Assembly: GCF_964204645.1 (NCBI RefSeq) | Contig: NC_134028.1 | Span: 13,195,263 to 13,259,262, forward strand | Direction of reading: 5' to 3' | From: Tubulanus polymorphus | Lineage: Eukaryota > Nemertea > Palaeonemertea > Tubulaniformes > Tubulanidae | DNA length: 64,000 bases | Shown: positions 25,801 to 37,800 of the stretch, piece by piece | How the letters are laid out: each line of letters starts with the position of its first letter | Numbering within the stretch: the first letter of the stretch is position 1 | Program-made: the position numbers and the translations under genes | The notes under the pieces: model-generated | The model's input: the letters and a program-made list of their open reading frames with translations, nothing else | What the model was told of the DNA's origin: nothing | Databases searched by the model: none

Positions 25801-28800
25801 ATGAGAAAGAATAGACACCCTGATATTTTGCCTAGTGATGAATGGGCAGTGCAACATCAGATTGTAGTTCCTTTGGTGTTTAGAAAAGAGATCTTACATT
25901 TTGCGCATGATACACCTATAGGTGGCCATTTAGGCGTTAATAAAACGTATAAAAATATATTAAGGTATTTCTTTTGGCCAGGTTTGAAATCTGATGTTGT
26001 GTTGATATTCTCTGTGATTGTGTAGGTCCTCTACCAAAAACTCGCTCAGGAAATGAATTCCTGCTTACAATTATATGCAAATCTACACGTTTTCCAGAGG
26101 CTGTACCTCTCAGGCGTATCAACGCGGCTTCGGTTATAAAGGCTCTTACAAGATTCTTCACTAATTTTGGTCTTCAAACGACTATTCAGAGTGATAATGG
26201 GTCGTATTTTGTGTCTAATATGTTTTAGCAAATAATGCATTAACTCGACATTAAACAAAACACGTCGAGTCCTTATCACCCTGAAAGTCTAGGCGCATTG
26301 GAACGATTTCATCGCACTTTTAAGAATATGCTCAGAGCCTATTGTGAGGAAAATTCGTGAGATTGGGATAAGGGAGTGCCGTTTTTGTTGTTTGCTGTGC
26401 GAGATACTGTACAGGAATCTCTGGGTTTCAGTCCTAACGAATTAGTTTTTGGTCATCATGCTAAAGGACCACTGAAACTGATCAAAGATCTTTGGTTGCA
26501 TGAAACTACGGAAGCTTCATTGTTAAAATATGTCACTGATTTTAAGACGCGAATGTATGAAACTTGGCAATACGCCCGTGATCATCCACAGAAAACCCAG
26601 GAAAACATGAAAAAGTTTGATAAGAAAGCCAGATTTCGGTGATTTTCACCTGGTGAAAAAGTTTTAGTGTTGTTTCCTTTGGATGGTCACTGTTTGAGAA
26701 CAAAGTTTTCTGGTCCGTATGTTATAGAACGAAAATTATCGGACGTAAATTATTTAATTGAAACACCGGATCGTAAAAAGAGATTTTGTATCTGTATTAT
26801 GTAGTCTATTGAACAATCTGGTGTTTGTCAGGGTTTACGCCTCCATAAGGTTTGGTATAAATGTGTGCATTCCCTGACCAGTACCAGTTAGTTCACGCCG
26901 TTGCCACATTAAAGTTATATTGAAGTTAAGTCTACATTCGTCGTTTTGTGACGTCTGTCGTTGAAATTGGTGGATTTCGACCATGGCTGAAGGAGGCCGT
27001 AACATGGGCTACAACTTTCAGATTGATTATAGTGACACAATATGCTTAGGTATCAATTAAACGCGGAAAAACTTTTTCCCACCTACGAATGAGTACTGAT
27101 GACACCAAGATGGCGGCCAATTATGTCATAATTGGCTGATCAAAAATACCTGTCTCAGGTATAAAACATCCCTTTCTAAAGAATACCCATCACAAATTGC
27201 AATGAGAAATGGCAAACCAGTAGGGAGCTACAGGACCTAGAATTCCGGCCAAAATTGACATTGAAGCGTCTTCAAAACTTCCCAAAATAACTGGATTCCG
27301 TCTATGGACGGACGCTACGACGGACGAACGGACGGACGACGGACGAAAAGTGAACGCAATAGCCCGCTCGAACTAAAGTCCCAAGTGGGCTAAAAACCAT
27401 TTTCCTGGAATATGCTAGACTCGCTCCTAACCCTCCGTACAACATGGGGACAAGTCACAAGTCAGACTATAATCAACTGTTATAAAACATGTGGTTTCGA
27501 GCATACGTCCACTTTAGATTACGATGATACAGAGTCAATGGGAGAATTCAAAACTGTGATGTCTCTTTTAGCAGAGGCTACAGGGGAAACATTACCGTCA
27601 GTTGAGGATTACGTCAATATTGATTCCTGGCATTAACCGTCAATATTTTAAGCGATGTTGAAATTATTGACCTGGTACGAAGAGATGAGGCTGATGATGA
27701 CAACGATGACGATACTGACGAGTCTCAACCGATCATCCTGACCCATTAGAAGGCACTTGACGCAGTATCGAAAGTCTGAGCATACATAACAACCCACGCA
27801 TTGAGTGAGAATATTGATTCTCTATGCTACAGTGCATTGAAGTTAGCAACATTTGTTTGTACTCAGCGCTCGACAACACTTAAACAGAGCAACATAAATG
27901 AATTCCTCAAACCGAAATAATCTGACGTGTTGTAGATTAAGTCGGCAAAATTGTGCCGGTTCCAAGGTGTCCGACTTAGACGTGGAATAGCGCGATGGCC
28001 ATCATCGACACTGACTCCGCAGCATTATCTTTGCTTTCCGCGCTAACATCTGCAACATCTGTTTTGAACCTTTGAATATGCAACACTGTGTTGATGTGCC
28101 TTATGACATTTGTTGCACACAGCTCGATTCGAACACATACGACTTATATAGCCAGGTTGCAAGCACACAAAACATAGCAACTGCTTATGGATGAAATCGC
28201 TCTCCGAATGGCTTATTTTCAAAGCTATGACAAGATCGCAAATGATGGTTAATCTTTTTACAAAATATACAAATGTCGATTGATTTCGTATTATCAACGT
28301 TACCTGAACCTGGAGTAGTATCAGAATTTTCCGCAGCAGAAACACTTGCGTGACTAGATTAGGTTTAACATGCGGGAGACAAACTATTTCTAAGTCCTTG
28401 AAACATATCAACACCTTCTGATCTCTCTTTTGCACGACAATATTACGCCATTTATCCTGCATTGATAACGGAAGTTTTGCCACCAAATGCTTAATATTTT
28501 CAGGATACTCTAAAACCTTCAACGCATTGCTGCAATTAACAGCACTCTCGCATTCTGAGAGTAGAATCGCAAATTCGTCAAACGATTTCGGTTTATTCAA
28601 TCGTATTTCGGGCCAACTAAGCGCCTTTTGTATGAAAGCATGGGCTACAGTGTGCGGGTCACCATAACATTCTTTTAACTCACGCATGGCCGCTTCATAT
28701 CCCACTGTAATTTCGAGATAACTGTAACCAGTAACAATACGATATGCTTCACCTCGGGTAAACTGCTCCAAGTAACTCATCCATTAACCGAATCCTCGCA

Positions 28801-31800
28801 AACTTGTACTACTTTCATACGAAACTGCCGCATAAAGCGATTGTACACTGGTCCCCTGCAAACCTTTTAATATCAAAAACTGGTTTTTTGAGCTGATTTA
28901 TCATTATAGCAACAGGATCGATACCGACAGTTCCCTCTTGAAATGGACAATCGACATCATTATATTCGCGACTCTCCTCGCATGAATGAATTACGTCACT
29001 ATTTTTACGATAATCAACATTAGGTATGACAATGGTGAAAACGGATTCAGTTTCAGAGTATCATCTTCGGGATCTACGATTGAATCAATAGCTTTAGAGC
29101 ATTCGCCTGCAACATGTAACTCGGTATCTAATTTCAAAGCTTCTTCTTCTTGCTTCAAATAGAACATGCTTTCCTCTATTTGTTGTTGTCTTTTGAGCGC
29201 CACCTGGCGTTCCTGTATTTCGGCTACCTTCTGTGCTTCTTTCATTCGCGCCGATATAATCGAACTAGACCGACTTGACACTGAACATCTGCAAGAACCA
29301 CATAACTCGTCATGCTGGACTAAGAACGATTCATACAATGTCAACAACTCTTTGTAATCTTCAAGCACATTTGCAACTGTCACATTTTCGTCTAGTATTT
29401 TAGTGTGCAGAAAATCACTTTTTCGACGCAGTTCATTATATATCTAAGTAATACGTTATTTCAGCAAACTTTTTTGTGATTCTTGTCCCTTTTCTGTAAA
29501 TGTCTTCATACAAGCACCACGACCCATTTGGATACCATCAGACAACCTTTCTTCACTCTTATCCATTGCATTCGTTGAATGATATAAACTGAACTGAATT
29601 CATGCTATATGATATTTCTTCAATACGATTCACCACAAAAATATAACAAATCCAAACTTAGTTCAAAACATAACAAAATTTGGATACAGCAATTAACAAT
29701 TCTTTGTGTAATAACAACTTTAAATAACATTATAATGTAAGGATTTTCTTACCGAATTTATGACCATATGATTTAAATCTACATCATGTCCACACACAAT
29801 CTAAAATAATACTAAACCTCACCTACACAGATATATAAGCGAACCTATACAAAAACTGACGAAGTGTATCCTTATCCTAACAAGAGGCCCATGGGCCTTG
29901 AAGCATTGGTAGATTATACTGTGGTATTAAGTGGTTATAATGTTTTACATCTGCCGGCAAATCTTCTATGACGATGTTGATTGGGAGGACCACAGACTTA
30001 AAGGTCTATTTGTCTAGTACGATTTTATTCCTGAAAATGAATTTATTTTCTGCCGAACGATTTAGCCTAGGCTATTTGTACTGTTAAACCTCATTATTGC
30101 GATTCTGTTAAAAAGACGAAACTAGTTTATTCTGATGTTTTCCATCATGTCCCAGCCAAGATATTTATATCAATCAAGATTAGGATATAAAAACCCATTT
30201 TTACACGTGAACTGTTAGGCCCCACTGAATAATGAAAACAAAAACAGAACGATTTTTCTGAATGGAATTGCAAGACCCTCTGATCTTAGAGCTCCAAGTT
30301 CTGATGCATGTACGCATGCAAAACGTCGCAGAGAGCGATGCCGGCATTGGTGTCACTGAGGCCGGCTGATGATTGTTTGTTTGTCTTTTTGTTTGTTTGG
30401 CTTTACGTACGTCGTTTGGATCTAGGTTTCCCAAGACTATTCCTATTGGATTGTTCACTTAACCTCACGACGGTACGGCCTTTGAAGTGTTGCCCGCACG
30501 CTGTTCGCAGCCAGCAGGACTCGAACCCACTTGTCACTCAGTATTGATAGTGGATTCAACAGCATCACGCCTTATCTCACTGAGCTACCGAGGCCGCTCG
30601 ATTCAATTCCAAAAAACTACAGCAGCGGCAAATAACCATTGCAATATTGCAATTTACGACAAACAACGCGTAAATTCAATCACTGTTGTTTAACGCATGG
30701 AAAAGATAATAAAAGGTATTTTTTCCCGGCGCACATTACAAAGCGAATCTCTGCCGAGTGCAGAAGAGGGTGCTACCGCCTTAAGAGTGCGCAGCAGGTG
30801 GGTAGGGCGTCCTAAAGTGAAAACTTATATTAGAATATAGCCGAATCGAATTTACAATGTCAGTCAACTGATTGATGATACATGTTTGTTCTCGGCGTAC
30901 TTAACAATGATATTTTCCTCCAATAAACAACTCTGGTAAAATTTAATAAAATGATCTATCTTTATAGAACGATAACCACACTCAAACGTGACAGGTCACA
31001 CCTGACGATCTCTAGGGTGAGATCGAAACGTCGTGTCTTTTATATATTTTTGATTGAATAAAAAAAATTCTGGTTTTTAAATTCTTTTAATCTGTAAATA
31101 GGGGGATTTTATCTTATGATCTATCTTTATTGGTGATATCGTATCATGGTGGTAGCCTACCGTTTACCGTTTGATGTTTCGTGTCATCATGAAATGGTTT
31201 TAACTTTAGTAAAGGCGTTCCCGCACGATCACAGACGGGTTTCAGTCACGAGTAGGCTGCCGTTCCACTGCTCTAGAAATACGTATTGTGACGCTGAGAA
31301 TTAATCCCAAATAATCCCATGGATACTGATAGTTGGAATAACAGTGATATCCAAACACTGTGATATTCATAAACCGGAGGTACATAATTTCATGTTTTTT
31401 CTATTCAGAAGAGGCTGTTCCCCATTCTTTACTGCCAATGTCAATGCGGACATATCGCTACGCGATTGTTTAACCCGCTCTCATCAACCAGATAATGAAC
31501 GAGAAAAATGCGATCGAATAACTTTTTGGACCATTAAATCAGAAATCTGGCGACGCTATGTTGTGGGGAATAATTGAAACAATTTTTTTAGTAATTTTCA
31601 GCTGTTTCTAATGTTTTACGTGAACGAAGTGACAATTTGAAGTTACTATGAAAATGAGAAGAGTCAGCGCTATTTTTTCGTACTACTATTTTCGATCCAT
31701 TTTACTAGCATTGGCATGACGTCATAGACGTCAACCAATGCTAACAAAATCAGTGAAGCCTACAGGAATAACACACAAAATAGGTAGAACAACATATCCT

Positions 31801-34800
31801 TAGTAAATGAAACTACACAACCTAACAACCACAATTATTTTACACATTTGTCTGGAATAATAAGGCTGATAAAATAAGACGTAGTGATAATTTAAATATA
31901 AAGGAACTAGAGGACCAAAGGTCCTGTGCCCTCGAGGTTCAGTTTTTTATAATATCGATGAAAACATATTGTTCATTCTACTACTCTTTAAACTATGCAG
32001 ATCTGTTTGCTTAAACAACTGCCCTGGGCACTACGGTGAGACTTGACGACTCGGACAGTGGTAGGTAGGAACAAATATGTCAGATCAATTTGTTTTGCTT
32101 TAAGCTATAGAGTGAAATATGGCCGGTTATATGACCAATGTCTATCACTTTCAAAGACTTTTTAATAATAATTGGACCGATAACAACTTAAATGAAAATC
32201 GACAAATAACTTTATTTCATTCAAAATAATAATTGCCCATGGGCCAAGAGGTTTTACCACAGACTTATGAAGTGCAGAGATGAGATGATAAGTCGAAGTT
32301 CTAAATACCAGTAAACGATAGAGGGATGCAATTTGTAATATAGTAGATTCATTGTAGGTCAAAACAATGAACCGTAGCAGCCAAGGACAGAGTTGCGATA
32401 CGATAGAGGGATGCAATTTTTAATATAGTAGATTCATTGTAGGTCAAAACAATGAACCGTAGCAGCCAAGGACAGAGTTGCGATACGAAGGCCAAAATAG
32501 TTTCCCATATGAGTCTAGTTCCCTCTTTTATCTTAAGGAACAAAAACCTGACTGACTGGCAAATATGGCTGGCCACATTCTATCAACCAATTGGAAGACT
32601 ACAGACAACTACATACCTCACCGCCTTGTATGTTACTACTTGGATTCCAGCATAAAATTCGATTATCTTTGCCACAACTAAGCAGAAGGTCTGGATCTTG
32701 CGGACACCATGCCAAAGACAATATTCCTCTAAAATTAAGAATGGTAGATAAACTAAACCTGCTTGATAATTATAATTCACTTCATTTTAAAGGAAATGAA
32801 ATTAAGACTTTTCCTGGTGATTCTTGAGTTCTGTGGTCACAAGAAGTATGAATATGAAAAGTTGACAATATGAAAACATAACCACTGATGTATTTCATCT
32901 TGAAATATCTTAACCTCCATGAAACTAATCTTTCCAAACAACTGATCTTTAACCACTTGAGTCTCGAGATTACGCCCCTGAGTGATTCCCCTCTGTGAAC
33001 TGCCATTTCACTGAACATTGAGATTTGCTAAAATAAATCTTCATATGCCATTCAATTTCCAGAGGTAGGTATTTTTAAACTCTAATCCCAACATTGCTTG
33101 TACTGTATTTGGCGGAAAACTTGGTTTTAGGATCCAGTTTGGCCCGCCATGTTCGAACAGTCCAGTTGGGAATGATTATATGCAATTCTTCAAGTCAAGC
33201 TCCAATTTTGTTTTGTATGCAATGTGAAATAAATTGCCCATGGGCAAAGTGTGGTTTACCTTGAAAGCTAGAGGTTGTTTGGAGTAAGGGCATTGCTTGA
33301 AAAAATCTTTTTAATTCGTGACTTCAAAGTCCTAGAAGTTTATATTGTATTTTATCTTTCTTAAAGAATTATTTTGGAGTCAAATAAGACCAAAGATAAA
33401 CATTTGTTTATGGTCTACGTCCAAAATTTCGTAGGGTACAGGTAGACGCGGCATTGGAAACTATTTTATATTTTTAAAAACATAATTTCACAATATGAAA
33501 AAATATTCAAATAAAATTCATATGATGTCACATATCAGAGGGTGGCTGAATATTGAGTCTTGGAAACGAAACCTCTTCCAAAGTATGGCCACGGAAGCTA
33601 AAACACCGGGGCGTAGTATTAGATCGTTTTAAATCCTGGAATTTACCGCTACAATATTCAGACCTCGACCTATACCTATAGTTTGGTGCTTAGTATTTTC
33701 AGGTCACAAGAAATTACAATTTATTTCAAATTCTATGAAACAGAAAACACAGCACTCATCTTCTGCTACGACGATTATTCAGCCTGTTATCATACCAAAC
33801 GTGCACGCACCAAGCAGCATTACAGCATCTCCATATAGTAGTCTGTACGAGCGTGTGTATGTGTGTGCAACAGTCTAATGTTTAGCACTCCCGTCGCGCG
33901 CACGTGGAGGCCTTGTGTAGTGAACGCTCGCTTCACTTCAATCTCAATCAACACAATCATCGGGTATTAAAACGAAACAATACCTATGGCGATATGTGAA
34001 ATAATTATATTCTCACCAGCATTTAAAATTTGCACTTAGTCCAATGAAAAGTACGCCATAAATGGCTTCCCCATAATTATTTTAGGAATTCCCCGTATAT
34101 CCCAAAAACAGCCAATCACATTCGCTCGTAGACGACGCCCCCCAATCGAGGTCATTGCAATTTTATACGCAAGAGCTAAGCATTTTCCCGCCAAAAACAG
34201 TTTTTCGTCGAATTTAAACAGAGTTGACCATGTCATCGACGGAGGTTCGTCATGTCTTCAATCGCATCGATTATACGTCGTTTAACCCGAGAACAAATGA
34301 AAAAAATGCTCACATAAAAAAACGTACCACGATTTTACATGAATTGGCTCAATGCCCACCTCATACTGCTGACAAAGGTAAACCAAAAAGAACACAACAA
34401 TTATGCATATGTCAATCTATTAAGGAGTTCATGTTTCAAAGAATAAGGCATCACAAGTTGAAAACTTGCATTTCCCTTGTGATGCCTTATTCTAGGATTG
34501 TACACTAAATTTACTGAATCCCTCCCTTCTTGCTGGAGACATCTAGTGATATAACCAATATAAGAAACAGCAGATGATACTGTTGGTTCAAATGAACACC
34601 TGCTGATTTCTGCGGCTAAGCCAATCATAGAGGAGTCTTTGCCTTTTGATTGGGTTATTATAACTGATATTTTTGTGATCAGATTTTTGTGAATAACTTC
34701 TTGCAAATTCTAACAGGGTCCTTTTAAAAATTCGGCTCCTTGGGAATTCGAGGATGGATAATGCTTTAATCAGGGAGGAAAGCCACCATAGAAAAAAAAT

Positions 34801-37800
34801 CCGGAAAATAAAAAGTTATACATCTGCCCCACCTTGCGAGCGCCGAAGGCCCAAAGCAACCCCCAGGGGGTTTGGGGGTTCTCCCCAAAGAAAATTTTTG
34901 AAATTAAAAGCGTTTTCCGAGCACTTATTGCGATCTAGAGCCCATGAACGATCACCATATTTTGAAAGTAATGTCCATTTCCAATGCGGCACATCCGCAT
35001 TTCACTAACAATCAGCATCTCAAACAGTAGAGGTCGAACCCCTAAATAAGTGAACATTGTGCCCTGTGCACCGCGATACCCGAATGACTGAATTGTATGG
35101 AAGACCTCAGACGACATTCGAGATATGAGATATAACATACGAGATATGAGATGCAACATGCGAGATACGACATATGACATACGACTTATTTACAGTACGG
35201 GTGTCCGTCAACTAGCGCCACCAAAGTGCATGTTTTTCAACATCTATGGCATGAAACGTGCACAGGCGGTGGCGTATATTATATAAACATTAACTATATC
35301 AACATGCGAAAAACGTTTCATTCGAAACGAAAAATATTTAAAACGAAATGATATTTTGATCATAAAAGTGTAAACTGAATTAGATTTAATTACGAATCAG
35401 ACAACACGCCGCGTCGGTAGGCTGCCCGGCGGGCATTAGTGGACAGTCGACTGAGTGTGACGCTGGGTTGTGCTCCGACGGCTCTGTCAACACCGGTGAT
35501 TTAGAAACCGTATCACATCATCTTTCGCAATTGTGCAATTGTGTGAGACCCCTAGTCTAGTACCTAGCCGTCGTTCCACAAACATGTTGAGGGAACACGT
35601 AACGACTGATATTCAGACTAGCGAGACCCCCAGTCCAACCACTATAAGCTCCCAACACCTGGCTCTTGTCGGGGGCCGGCTTCTCGCATCTGCGATCCTG
35701 GGCCACTCTAGAGTGAGACACAGATGATCCAGTGATTCGAGTTGGGCTCTGAATACGCCGTGGCTACAGCCCCTTAATCCATCAAAACCCCTCAAATTCC
35801 AAAATTCATTTTTGAGTGTACAAAATCTCTCAAATTCCAGAGTTAGCCATGGCCCCTTCAAATTGGTGGTGCTAAGAATTGCGCCTAGTCAAGGGTTTAA
35901 GCTTCGCGTTCGATCAAGGGTTTTCGATGAAGAATGAAAGATGTACCAGTATGTATAGTACGATAATCACACTCAAACGTGGTGAATGGATAACATAAAA
36001 ACCAACTATATGTACAAATTAAAACGACAAATCACTTGACAATGATATCTAGGGTGAGATCGAAAACGTCAAGTATTTTATATTTTTTGAATAAATAAAT
36101 TCTCGATTCTAAATTCTTTTAGGCTAATTTGTACACAGTAGGTTTTTATCTTATGTAGTGTATAAATTACGAATGCCGATGACCGAAGAGTTTTTAAAAA
36201 AATCCGACATACAGGGAATTTGTTTAGTGTACATGTACACTATGAATTTCAACGAATGAATTGAAACATGGATATGAATTAAAAGTACTAAGATTATATA
36301 AATATATTGAATGAATTATTCATTAGATATCAGAATGGAGTTCCACGGTAGCACTCCCAGATCCTGGCACTATCAGAGTCCAGCTGAATTTGTTTATCAC
36401 GACGTTTTTTGCGACGGGTGCAAACGCACCATACAAGCAAAGATTCGGAGGTTCGCTAATTCCCTGTCTAGAAAAATTTTAATTTATATTTCCATGGATC
36501 TTTTATCTTAACGAATGTAAGAGGTGTTGTGTTATGCTGAAGACTTATTTAAGTGGTTCCTGCAGTTTTGTCAATAAACAGTTTTAAAACTGACCATGAT
36601 AATTTATGAGAATGATCTTAAACTGGATTCTCCAATTATAATAAAAGTTATTCAGCCATTGGCCCTTTTCATGAAAGATGTCAGAAAAGAAAGATAGCCA
36701 AAAAGTTTCACTTTGCAATTCGCAATTGCGCCTACCCATAGTTTTAGAAAGACAGTGCTGCTTGTCCTGCGGTTAGATACAAAAACTGGCTAGTCTCAAC
36801 TCTCAACGGCTGGTCTAGTGGACCAGTCTGCCTGGGTAGCTCAATAGGGATGGAATTTAACTAGGGGATTTCAAACCTACAATAGAGAGAACACGCTTGA
36901 GTTCTATTAATATGGAATGACGACCAGACCGATGTACGGCCCATTCCCGGGTTGTTTGGGATTCAAGAACTCGGGGGTCTTTGATACAATTGTAAATTAC
37001 TAGAAGTGTCAAACAGCGGAGGAGGGGTACAAAACAAGTACATGTTCCGGCTGCGGAGTTTATTTTTAAACTTTGATTTCTGAGACGATGCAGAAAAGCC
37101 GGCCGTACCGGCAGAGGCGGGCGGCCTGCCGAACAGTTTTTCTGCAGGCAAATACTGGAATCCCGGACCCTGAACACCAGGCCGTTTTCAGACCAAGGAA
37201 GACAAGAACTAGCATAATACTATGAACTTTGATATCTTTTCAGTTTTGTGATTTGAAAAACTTGTCGTCGCCCGCGGAGAGGAACGCCGGCGTCACGCCA
37301 AGTCCAGGGTCTTCACAGTATGGCCTAATCGTTGTGTCCGGTCCAGGTGTCCATTATCCAAAAGAAATATATTTCTGGTTTGAATAAAATGTTGACTATG
37401 TTGGTTTTCGTATTATTGACAATGACTGTACGCGTCACCGTATTAAACGATTTATATGCAGTAAATATTGAAAAAACATACACTGCGGTAGCGCTAGTTG
37501 ATGGACACCCGTACTGTAAATAAGTCGTATCTCGTATGTCATATGTCGTATCTCGTATGTTGCATCTCATATCTCGTATGTTATATCTCATATCTCGAAT
37601 GTCGTCTGAAGTCTCCCATAGAATTGAGTATAGACACTCAAGACACGACGCTATGGTTTCTCAATATACGTACTACTACTACTAGTGGCTATAAACAGAC
37701 GTAGCCTATAGAGGGGTTGCACACACGTGGTTTTATCACGTGACTCATCTTGTACACCGCCATATTGCCGGTCAAACACGCGGTATCGATTCACTACGCT

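Larger units (their letters stand above)
23757..26997 (+). mobile_element. Gmr1-like Ty3/Gypsy retrotransposon, internally deleted
   Basis: Plus-strand order: SAP-like Gag start, CCHC zinc knuckle, aspartic protease, then integrase with no reverse transcriptase between them. Integrase before RT is the known arrangement of Gmr1-like elements, first described from deuterostomes. Here the sequence stops after the integrase C-terminal region (about 26815) and no RT or RNase H follows. LTRs were not identified. A possible 5-bp duplication AACAT flanks it (23752-23756, 26998-27002 approximately). Confidence 0.7.
23608..27400 (+). repeat. Hairpin-ended interspersed repeat, copy 5, split by a retrotransposon
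   Basis: The left piece 23608-23756 carries CTAGGGGTCCAGGGACACCA, CATATACAAAAACCAATGAC and AAAATCATAGAACAT. The right piece 27000-27400 resumes with ATGGGCTACAACTTTCAGAT and runs to the terminal hairpin at 27357-27396. Compared with copy 3 the pieces join near AACAT, which appears on both sides of the insert. The whole repeat interrupts the Tigger transposase. Confidence 0.75.
22724..27977 (+). mobile_element. Tigger/pogo DNA transposon inserted in the BEL element, itself interrupted
   Basis: TA dinucleotides at 22722-22723 and 27978-27979 flank ends of opposite orientation: left ACTCGGACACGTGAAAGCTG, right (reverse complement) AGTCGGACACCTTGGAACCG. Transposase pieces lie at 22950-23640 and 27405-27925 on the plus strand. 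The 3.8 kb between them is a hairpin-ended repeat carrying a Gmr1-like retrotransposon. Similar bases just outside the TA on both sides mean the exact border may be a few bases further out. Confidence 0.7.
35086..37630. mobile_element. 2.5-kb element with ~170-bp terminal inverted repeats
   Basis: Left 35086-35256 and right 37455-37630 are inverted copies (left outer ACTGAATTGTATGGAAGACC, right reverse complement ACTCAATTCTATGGGAGACT), with good agreement throughout by eye. Each arm contains three tandem 21-bp units of the type CGAGATATGAGATATAACATA, then ACAGTACGGGTGTCC and TCAACTAGCGC. The interior holds the GAAACGTCG repeat, a ZZ-finger-like fragment and no transposase. Class unknown; no target duplication was found. 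Confidence 0.7.

Noticed and set aside
979-27396. Firm Helitron assignment of the hairpin-ended repeats
   Set aside because: The 3' hairpin is suggestive, but the TC start and CTRR end with A-T flanks were not consistently seen, and no Rep/helicase gene is present.
30500-30597. Functional tRNA gene on the minus strand
   Set aside because: A and B boxes are good, but the acceptor arms do not close convincingly and the sequence runs on into a SINE body with a (CAAA)n-like tail.
31000-31045. Hammerhead ribozyme at CTGACGA...GAAAC
   Set aside because: The CTGANGA and GAAA boxes are present, but the bases between them pair as GATCTC/GAGATC, using the G and A that must stay unpaired and leaving extra bases before GAAA. 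The consensus fold is not met.
36311-36511. Complete ZZ-domain gene
   Set aside because: Only the first Cys pair of a ZZ finger is visible, with no splice sites or continuation. Kept only as a low-confidence fragment.
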